From the NCBI GenBank assembly GCA_903913915.1, contig CAIWNE010000070.1, positions 1 to 64,000 on the forward strand: a stretch of DNA of 64,000 nucleotides, in the 5' to 3' direction. A program made the translations under genes and the position numbers. The stretch is from an uncultured Opitutia bacterium (lineage in GTDB: Bacteria; Verrucomicrobiota; Verrucomicrobiia; Opitutales; UBA953). The notes under the pieces are model-generated. The model was not told the DNA's origin. It searched no databases and was given only the letters and a program-made list of their open reading frames with translations. Shown here piece by piece: positions 57,897-63,532 of this stretch (within the stretch, counting starts at the first letter, position 1; each line of letters opens with the position of its first letter).

Positions 57897-59873
57897 TCAG
57901 AAATTCCTGCGGAGGCTGATCGCGCCGGACACGTCAGGCGACTCGCCCACGCCGGAGGCGTGCGCGGTGAAGGACAGCGTGGTCTGGTCGTCCAGTTTGT
58001 GGTCGACGTCCAGACCGAAGCGGGCCTGGTCGCGGACGGGTTCGGCGGTGGGCGCGGAGAGCTCGAGCGTGCTGGTGACGTCGGTGGCGGCCAGCGAGGC
58101 TTGGCCGTGGTCGTAGCGATGGATCCATTCGGCCGAGAGGCGTACGGCGGTCCGCTCGCCTAGCGACCGGCTCAGGGCCGTCCCGACCCGGCTTTCCTTG
58201 GCGGTTTGTCTCATCGCTCCGAAGCTCGCGGCGTAGGAGCCGCCGGTTTCCGTGAAGGCGTCGGACTGCGCTTCGCTGATCGAGTACGACACGTAGGCCT
58301 TGAGTTCGACGTCGCCGGCTTTGGCCAGCGTCGGCGAGTCGAAACGGAGACGGGCGGCGAGGTTGGTGAGGTTCGTCACGCCATGGGAATGGTCGACGCC
58401 GCCGCCGGTGACATAGCCGCGGTCGGCGACATAGCGCCAACCGCCATAAGACAGCAGGACGGAGAAGATGCCGCCCTCCGCGCGGAACAGGTCCGCTTCG
58501 GCCACGAGGTATTGCCCCTGGATGCGGGCTGCCCCGTCGTTGGCCAGGTTCTGGTCCTGTACGCCGTAGCCGGCGCCTGCTCCGACGAGAAGGCCGGGCA
58601 GGGGGGCGAAGGTCGCGCCGACTTCGCCCGAGCGGGAGAGCAGGTCGCGGGTGCGCGAGCTGCTGGCGACGTCGCCGGTCGACCAGAAGGAGCGCCCTAG
58701 TCCGAGGTCGGCCAGCGGACGATGATGCGCGCCTTCGAGGTAGCCGTTGGTGAGCGCCAAGGAGGTGGACAGGACCGATTGAGCGCCAGCCACGGAGCCG
58801 AGCCAGTCCTGGGCGTCCAGCATCACGCGTTGGCGCCATACGAAGGCGTGGTTGCCCCCGCTGGCGGTGTCGCTGTTGCCGACGACGACCTTGCCGTCGG
58901 CGGAAACTCCGCTGGCGTAGGAATTGGCACCGCCGAGCGTGCCGAGGTCGGTCATGCCGTCGGCCTGGGTCCAGCGGAACGCGTGCGTATTGCCGGCGGC
59001 GACGGACGAGGCTCCGACGACGACGTTGCCGTCCGCGGAGATGCCGGTCGCCGTCGAGTAGGTGCCGGCGATCGCGCCGAGGCTCGTCATGCCGCCGACC
59101 TGGGTCCAGCGGAACGCGAACATGTCCCCGTTGAGAAAACTGCTGTCGCCGATTACGACCAGTCCGTCGGAGGAGACGGCCTTGGCATGCGAGTCGTTGG
59201 CTCCGGGGATGGTCCCGAGGTCGGTCATGCCGCCGGCCTGGCTCCAGCGGAAGGCGTGATTGACGCCGCCTCCCGTGCTGCTGGTACCGACGACGACATT
59301 GCCGTCCCCTGAGGTCCCGGTGGCGGAGGAAAGGGTACCTCCGAGGGTGCCGATATCGGCGAAGCCACCGGCCTGCGTCCAGCGGAAGGCATGCGTTTCC
59401 GTGCTGATCGCGCTCTCGCCGACGATGACAGCGCCGTCGGCCGAGACGCCCCACGCCGCCGAAGTATTGCCTGACGCGAAGGTGCCGCCGAGGGCGCCGA
59501 GGTCGGTCATGCCGCCGGCCTGAGTCCAGCGAAAGGCATGGAAGTGGGAGTAGTCGGTTCCTGGCCCATATCCAAATTGGTCCGCGCGGCCGACGACGAC
59601 GGAGCCGTCAGCGGAGACGGCCAACGCGGTGGACCAGCCGTTGACGACCAGCGGGCCGAGGTTCGTCATGCCGCCGGCCTGGGTCCATCGGAACGCCTGC
59701 TCCTTGCCGTTCGCGTCGTCGCCCGAGCCGATGATCACGAGTCCGTTGGCGGAGATGCCGCCGGCGGCGGACCAGGTGCCTCCCGCGAGGGGGCCGACAT
59801 CGGTCATGGTCCCCGCGCCGAGGCGCGGGACGGTGGCCGCCGCCAGCAGGAAAAGGCCGGAGATCGTACGCAT
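57897..59873 (-). CDS. HAF-repeat autotransporter 2
   Basis: A 658-residue surface protein with signal peptide MRTISGLFLLAAATVPRLGA. The passenger holds six well-conserved HAF repeats (AFRWTQAGGMTDLGALGG and variants such as AFRWTQAGGFADIGTLGG), separated by GxSADGxVVVGxS units, ending AFVWRQRVMLDAQDWLG. After LEGAHHRPLADLG comes an autotransporter barrel, closing with ISLRRNF, a terminal Phe. It is a paralogue of the protein at 49362, with the same order and the same linker motif. The ORF-track start at 60947 is rejected: it reads out-of-frame through the Na/Pi gene; MRTISGL at 59873 gives an intact signal peptide. It lies 62 bp downstream of the Na/Pi gene on the same strand and may be co-transcribed. 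Confidence 0.87.
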   Translation of the reverse strand: MRTISGLFLLAAATVPRLGAGTMTDVGPLAGGTWSAAGGISANGLVIIGSGDDANGKEQAFRWTQAGGMTNLGPLVVNGWSTALAVSADGSVVVGRADQFGYGPGTDYSHFHAFRWTQAGGMTDLGALGGTFASGNTSAAWGVSADGAVIVGESAISTETHAFRWTQAGGFADIGTLGGTLSSATGTSGDGNVVVGTSSTGGGVNHAFRWSQAGGMTDLGTIPGANDSHAKAVSSDGLVVIGDSSFLNGDMFAFRWTQVGGMTSLGAIAGTYSTATGISADGNVVVGASSVAAGNTHAFRWTQADGMTDLGTLGGANSYASGVSADGKVVVGNSDTASGGNHAFVWRQRVMLDAQDWLGSVAGAQSVLSTSLALTNGYLEGAHHRPLADLGLGRSFWSTGDVASSSRTRDLLSRSGEVGATFAPLPGLLVGAGAGYGVQDQNLANDGAARIQGQYLVAEADLFRAEGGIFSVLLSYGGWRYVADRGYVTGGGVDHSHGVTNLTNLAARLRFDSPTLAKAGDVELKAYVSYSISEAQSDAFTETGGSYAASFGAMRQTAKESRVGTALSRSLGERTAVRLSAEWIHRYDHGQASLAATDVTSTLELSAPTAEPVRDQARFGLDVDHKLDDQTTLSFTAHASGVGESPDVSGAISLRRNF

Positions 59874-59935
59874 AGGAGTCCCCGCAGTCTTCGCTTCCGC
59901 CCTATGCGGGCAAGCCGTAAGCCGCATGGCCACGC

Positions 59936-60862
59936 TTACTTCGCTTCTTCCGGCACGAAACGTTCGAGGTAACGCCAGATCCAGGGCAGGAGCGTCAGCG
60001 CCATGATGGCCGCCGAGAGATTGAAGGCGGAATGCACCAGCGCGACCTGCAGTCCGGGCTCGGGCATGAGCGCGAGCAACGGCCGGATGGCGAATTGGAG
60101 CACGGCGACGAAGAGCGCGAGGCCGCAGAGGTCCAGCCCGGCGTTGAACAGCGCCAGCCGGCGAGCGCTGGGGCCGAAGGTCGAGGCGTTGAAGAGCGAG
60201 ACCCAGCCGGTGCCGAGGTTCGCGCCGACGACCATCCAGATCGAGAGCGCAGGTTCGATGAGCCCGCCCGCCACGGAGAGCACGGTGAGGCCGACGACGA
60301 CCGAGGAGGACTGTACCAGCATCGTCAGCAGGGCGCCGAAGGCCAAGGCGCGCAGGGGCGTGGAGACGGCTTCGAGCCAATGCATGACGTCGGGCGAACG
60401 CGCGAGCGGCAGGAGCGTCGAACTGATCAGGCTGAGCGCCAGGAAGATCAGGCCGAAGTGGAAGACCGGGTGGCCGTAGGTGCGCCAGCGCCGCGGGCCG
60501 AAGAGCGACCAGAGGCCGCCGACCGAGACGAAGATCGGGCCCATGCCGGTGAACTTGTAGGCGATGAGCCAGGCGGTGAGGGTGGTGCCGACGTTGGCGC
60601 CGATCATGACCGTCCAGGCCGCGCGCATGGGCAGGACCTTCTGCTCGGTCAGGCCCATCGTGATGAAGTTCACCACCGAGGACGACTGCACCAAGGCCGC
60701 GCTGACCGCGCCCGCGAGCGCGCCGCCGAAGCGGTTGGCCGTCACGCGCTGCAGGACATGCCGCAGGTGCGAGCCGCCGAGGCGCGTCACCTCGCGGGCG
60801 AAATCCCGGAGGCTGTGCAGGTAGAGCATGACCGCCGCGACGGCGGTGAAGAAGAGGTCCAC
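59936..60862 (-). CDS. Na/Pi cotransporter-like membrane protein
   Basis: A 308-residue inner-membrane protein of the PNaS/NptA type. The two inverted halves each carry LVQSSSVV (QSSS at 59-62 and 184-187) and a GANxGTx motif (88-94 and 213-219), which form the substrate and sodium sites in this family. There are about eight hydrophobic segments. It lacks the PhoU-like cytoplasmic tail found in many longer relatives. It likely moves phosphate or another anion with sodium. The start codon is GTG at 60862; no Shine-Dalgarno is visible. It precedes the HAF 2 gene by 62 bp. Confidence 0.86.
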   Translation of the reverse strand: MDLFFTAVAAVMLYLHSLRDFAREVTRLGGSHLRHVLQRVTANRFGGALAGAVSAALVQSSSVVNFITMGLTEQKVLPMRAAWTVMIGANVGTTLTAWLIAYKFTGMGPIFVSVGGLWSLFGPRRWRTYGHPVFHFGLIFLALSLISSTLLPLARSPDVMHWLEAVSTPLRALAFGALLTMLVQSSSVVVGLTVLSVAGGLIEPALSIWMVVGANLGTGWVSLFNASTFGPSARRLALFNAGLDLCGLALFVAVLQFAIRPLLALMPEPGLQVALVHSAFNLSAAIMALTLLPWIWRYLERFVPEEAK

Positions 60863-60912
60863 GGCGGGAAGGTAGGGGAGGGGGTGCGGAGTTTCGAGGA
60901 TGGAGTGCGCGG

Positions 60913-60940
60913 GGTAGGGACAGCACCACGTGCTGTCCTA
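60913..60940 (+). repeat. REP hairpin, stem type D
   Basis: GTAG + GGACAGCAC-CAC-GTGCTGTCC + TA. The third pair is A-T here where other type D copies have G-C: a compensatory change on both arms. Confidence 0.8.
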
Positions 60941-60974
60941 AGTGCAAATCGGCCTACGGCCTGTGCAAAGGTGC

Positions 60975-61190
60975 AAACGTGGAAGGATGCCGGACGCGAT
61001 TTCAGGTCCCGGGTCTCGGGTGCAGGTTTGTGCGCGGTTACGGGCGCGGGGGTGGGAATCAGGCCCGGGACCTGTACCCGAACCTGAACACCTGAACCTG
61101 ATACCCGACGGCCGAGACCTGGGACCTGAAAATATCCCCGCAGCAACGTATCCGGTCTCCCTTTGATTGATGCCGCTGTCCTTGTCTCCG
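60975..61190. repeat. Inverted M2 pair with an inverted M1 on the right
   Basis: ATTTCAGGTCCCGGGTCTCG on the left and GACCTGGGACCTGAAAAT on the right (60998-61133) are inverted copies of M2, with CAGGT-type units between. The right side continues with CCGGTCTCCCTTTGA, an inverted M1. It parallels 42402-42603. No gene is seen between 60863 and 61220. Confidence 0.65.
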
Positions 61191-61198
61191 GGTACCTT

Positions 61199-61219
61199 CG
61201 CGGCGGCTACGCCGCCGCG
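61199..61219 (-). terminator. Perfect hairpin after the DUF1080-like gene
   Basis: CGCGGCGGC-TAC-GCCGCCGCG: 9-bp perfect arms and a 3-nt loop, one base after the stop codon. This is the same arm and loop size as the REPs but without a GTAG head. No T-tract follows. Confidence 0.5.
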
Positions 61220-61220
61220 C

Positions 61221-62009
61221 TTACTTCTTCTCGACGGGCTTCGCCGGGGCGATCGGCTTGTTCTGCGCGGCGATGACGGCGCGCGTCATCGGCCAGTCGG
61301 CGTTCGGCTTGGCTTCCCAGAGATGGAGGTCGCGGATCGAGCCTTCGGGGCCGGTGACGACCATGAAGCTGTGCTTGAGCTGGCCGATCGCTGCGTGCTG
61401 GCCGGAGATCGAATGGCCGTCGACGGTCGCGACATATTCGTCGCCCATGATCTCGATGAGCACGGTGTGCCACTCGCCGACGGCGAGCGCCTTCTTGTGC
61501 GTGGCGAGGACCTCGAGCTTGTCCGGACCTTCGCGGTCTTTCCCGTCCTTGTTGATGGAGAACCCTCCGAGCCCCAGGTTGAGGCTGCAGACGTAGGTCT
61601 TCTCATTGGTCGCGCGGAGCTGGATGTAGCGGTTCTTGCGTCCATGGGCCGGATCCTTGTCGAGTTCGACGTCCTCGAGGCGCAGCTGGCACTGGAGGAT
61701 GATGTTCTGGAACTTGATGCCGTACGAAGCCGTGGCGGGGTGCTTCACCTGCGGGTTCTCCGATCCTTGGAACCGTCCGTCGACCTGCTTCCACTGGCCG
61801 CCGCGGGATTCCGGGCCCGTGCCGTGGATGAGCCAGCCTTCGAAGCCGCTGGCGTAGCCGTTGGGCTTGCCGGTGTACTTCGCGAGCGGCTTGGTGAAGT
61901 CCTCATGATAGAGTTCCTTGCCGCGCGTGGTCATCAGCGTGGGGACGTCTTCGGCGAGGGCGGAGACGCAGGTGAAGGCGAGCAAGGCGGCGAGACGGAG
62001 GGGTGACAT
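61221..62009 (-). CDS. Secreted DUF1080-like (3-keto-disaccharide hydrolase-fold) protein
   Basis: A 262-residue protein. Signal peptide MSPLRLAALLAFTCVSALA is followed by a jelly-roll-like sequence: LYHEDFTKPL, SYGIKFQNIILQCQLRL, RYIQLRATNEKTYVCSLNL, WHTVLIEIMGDEYVATVDGHSISG and GSIRDLHLWEAKP. The WHTVxIEIxGxxxxxxVDG pattern is that of DUF1080 and related concanavalin-fold domains, abundant in Verrucomicrobia and Planctomycetes and linked to carbohydrate turnover. A second possibility is a non-catalytic carbohydrate-binding protein. The ORF-track start at 62087 is replaced by the ATG at 62009, which begins the signal peptide. A CCCTCTCCTC tract lies before the ATG. Confidence 0.72.
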   Translation of the reverse strand: MSPLRLAALLAFTCVSALAEDVPTLMTTRGKELYHEDFTKPLAKYTGKPNGYASGFEGWLIHGTGPESRGGQWKQVDGRFQGSENPQVKHPATASYGIKFQNIILQCQLRLEDVELDKDPAHGRKNRYIQLRATNEKTYVCSLNLGLGGFSINKDGKDREGPDKLEVLATHKKALAVGEWHTVLIEIMGDEYVATVDGHSISGQHAAIGQLKHSFMVVTGPEGSIRDLHLWEAKPNADWPMTRAVIAAQNKPIAPAKPVEKK

Positions 62010-62051
62010 GAGGAGAGGGTACGCCTTCTGGGAGGACGTGGCAACCTTCAT

Positions 62052-62082
62052 GGGTAGGGGCGGGACCGCGTCACGACCTAGT
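62052..62082 (+). repeat. REP hairpin, stem type F
   Basis: GTAG + GGGCGGGAC-CGC-GTCACGACC + TAG. The arms are 9 nt with two mismatches; the 3-nt loop is CGC. A more decayed copy lies at 156-198. Confidence 0.6.
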
Positions 62083-62140
62083 TGCAACCGTTTCGGGTGG
62101 CAGGTGGCAGCCCTAGGTGGCGGGTGGTTGGAACCTTAAA

Positions 62141-62170
62141 CTCAAAGGGAAACCGGAGACCGGATCATTA
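62141..62170 (+). repeat. Module M1 copy
   Basis: CTCAAAGGGAAACCGGAGAC then CGGAT. It lies at the far end of the post-stop repeat of rrf2. No M2 follows here. Confidence 0.5.
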
Positions 62171-62222
62171 CCTCATGATGCCTCTGCTTCGTAGGAGTTC
62201 ACCTTGCCGGCATGTCCCCGCG
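62171..62222 (-). repeat. Post-stop repeat (PSR), copy 4, after the Rrf2 gene
   Basis: In gene sense: GCGGGGACATGCCGGCAAGG, TGAACTCCTACGAAGCAGAG, GCATCATG. It is the most diverged copy, but keeps the GGGGACATGC, GGTGAAC and CGAAGCAG cores in order and spacing. Confidence 0.5.
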
Positions 62223-62235
62223 CGGCCTCCGGCCG
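62223..62235 (-). terminator. Hairpin after the Rrf2 gene
   Basis: CGGCC-TCC-GGCCG, a perfect 5-bp stem one base after the stop codon, followed by the post-stop repeat. No T-tract is seen. Confidence 0.4.
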
Positions 62236-62236
62236 T

Positions 62237-62650
62237 TCAGATTTCGAAATCCGTGCCGGTTTCCGAAAGCGCCAGCTGCGCGACCGTAAAGCCGGACAGG
62301 GACTTGTCGAAGCGCTTGGACACTTCGCGCCAGAGCGCCGCGACCTGAGGTCCGGAGGCGCCCTTGAGCGTGATCTTCGTCTCGACGAGTTCGGGTTCCA
62401 CGACCGCGAGCACCTGTTTCAAGGTGATGTCTTCGGCGTCCTTCGCCAGGCGGTAGCCGCCGGTCTTGCCGCGCTTCGAGACGACCAGGCCGCCTTCGCG
62501 GAGTTCGTTGAGCAGCTGGACGAGGTAATTGGCCGGGATGTCCTCGAGCTTGGCGAGTTCCTCGATGCGCGTGACGGCCGTGCCGCGGTGGCGGCGGGCG
62601 AGCTGGGAGAGGACGCGGAGGGAGTACTCGAGCTTGAGGGAGGCTTTCAT
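62237..62650 (-). CDS. Rrf2-family transcriptional regulator
   Basis: A 137-residue DNA-binding protein. MKASLKLEYSLRVLSQLARR, IEELAKLEDIPANYLVQLLNELREGGLV and SKRGKTGGYRLAK are the winged helix-turn-helix signature of the Rrf2 family. The Cys triad that binds Fe-S clusters in IscR and NsrR is absent (no cysteine in the sequence), so it should sense something else. The ATG overlaps the HAD gene's stop by 4 bp, so the two are translationally coupled. The target is unknown. Confidence 0.87.
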   Translation of the reverse strand: MKASLKLEYSLRVLSQLARRHRGTAVTRIEELAKLEDIPANYLVQLLNELREGGLVVSKRGKTGGYRLAKDAEDITLKQVLAVVEPELVETKITLKGASGPQVAALWREVSKRFDKSLSGFTVAQLALSETGTDFEI

Positions 62651-63195
62651 GCGCTGTGCTTGGGACCCTGCGGAGGGGTCTTCGGTTCCGAACCTACGAG
62701 GATGAAAGTGCGGTCCGCAACCTCATCTGGCAGGATGGGGGCCTTCGGACGGGCGAAATACGAAGTGCCGAGGAAGCAGATGCCGCGATTCTGCACGACC
62801 TGGATGGCGCGGTCGTCCCAGAGCTCGATCATCCCGAAGTCCTTCTTGTCGGTGACCTCGAGTTCCGGGAGGCCGTGGGCCTTGAGCCAGGCCTGCGTGG
62901 CCGCCAGGCCTTCGGGGTCGCCCGCGCGGGCCGTCACGATCTTCACGCGGAGGCCTTTCTCGAGCCACTGCTGCACGCGGCGCATCATCAGCGGCACCGG
63001 CGGTCCGATGTGGCTCATCCCTTGCCAAGGCGTCGCCTCGGCCAGCGTGCCGTCGAGATCGACGCCGATCCAGCCCTGCTGGTTGGCCGGGCGGGTGGAC
63101 GGGGCGCGTTCGGTCGGCACGGGCTCGGCCGGCGCCTGGCTGAAGTCAGGCGCGGGCGTCTTCGGGGCGAAGAGGGAACGGAGCCACGCGAACAT
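62647..63195 (-). CDS. HAD-like hydrolase
   Basis: A 182-residue cytosolic protein with HAD motif I WIGVDLDGTLAE (Asp46 nucleophile, Asp48), motif II-like VKIVTARAG and a later FGMIELWDDRAIQV segment with acidic residues. The first 40 residues are a Pro/Ala-rich, non-globular extension (KTPAPDFSQAPAEPVPTER). The C-terminus is likewise Pro-rich (PKTPPQGPK). The phosphorylated substrate is unknown. It is the first gene of a two-gene unit with the Rrf2 regulator. Confidence 0.8.
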   Translation of the reverse strand: MFAWLRSLFAPKTPAPDFSQAPAEPVPTERAPSTRPANQQGWIGVDLDGTLAEATPWQGMSHIGPPVPLMMRRVQQWLEKGLRVKIVTARAGDPEGLAATQAWLKAHGLPELEVTDKKDFGMIELWDDRAIQVVQNRGICFLGTSYFARPKAPILPDEVADRTFILVGSEPKTPPQGPKHSA

Positions 63196-63236
63196 GCGCC
63201 CAGCGTGGGGAAGGGCAGGACAGGGGCAAGAGTGGA

Positions 63237-63266
63237 GGTGGGGGCAGCACCGCGTGCTGCCCTAGC
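63237..63266 (+). repeat. REP-like hairpin, stem type D
   Basis: GGGCAGCAC-CGC-GTGCTGCCC + TAGC, perfect 9-bp arms. The head is GTGG rather than GTAG. Confidence 0.65.
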
Positions 63267-63395
63267 ATGGAGGGCTGAATGGAAGAGACAGCGTGCGATG
63301 ATTCAGCAGCAAACATCCCGGCTCCCGGTTCCCTGATGAGTTTCCTCTGTCATCGACTCAGCCATCGACGCTGTCATCGACTCAGTCCTCTTCAT
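63266..63395 (-). repeat. Module M0 copy with tandem CTGTCATCGACTCAG
   Basis: GGAGGGCTGAATGGA at the left; CTGTCATCGACTCAG occurs twice, 24 bp apart (63347 and 63371), then CAGTCCTC. Read on the minus strand this is the GAGGACTGAGTCGATGAC seen at 48989. No gene is seen here. Confidence 0.55.
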
Positions 63396-63404
63396 TCGTG
63401 AACA

Positions 63405-63456
63405 GGGTGCTCGGGGCGGGGGTCGAACCCGCACACCTTGCGGCGTCTGGGCCTCG
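63405..63456 (-). pseudogene. tRNA-Leu-like 3' fragment
   Basis: On the minus strand GCGGG-TTCGACC-CCCGC is a perfect T-arm, followed by CCCGAGC-A, the 3' acceptor side and discriminator. It is preceded by ACGCC-GCAA-GGTGT, which folds as a class II variable arm. This combination is typical of tRNA-Leu. No matching 5' acceptor (GCTCGGG), D-arm or anticodon arm can be found upstream, so I take it as a broken remnant, possibly a former integration site. Confidence 0.4.
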
Positions 63457-63532
63457 GGCATTAGGGTGAAATCTTCACGGCACGACGGGACGGTCGGATT
63501 GACCCCCGGCTTCGCCTGCTTAGATTATTCTT

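Noticed and set aside
57897-60947. 1,016-aa ORF as a single protein
   Set aside because: The first third is out of frame with the Na/Pi-cotransporter-like gene on the same strand; the signal peptide MRTISGL marks the true start at 59873.
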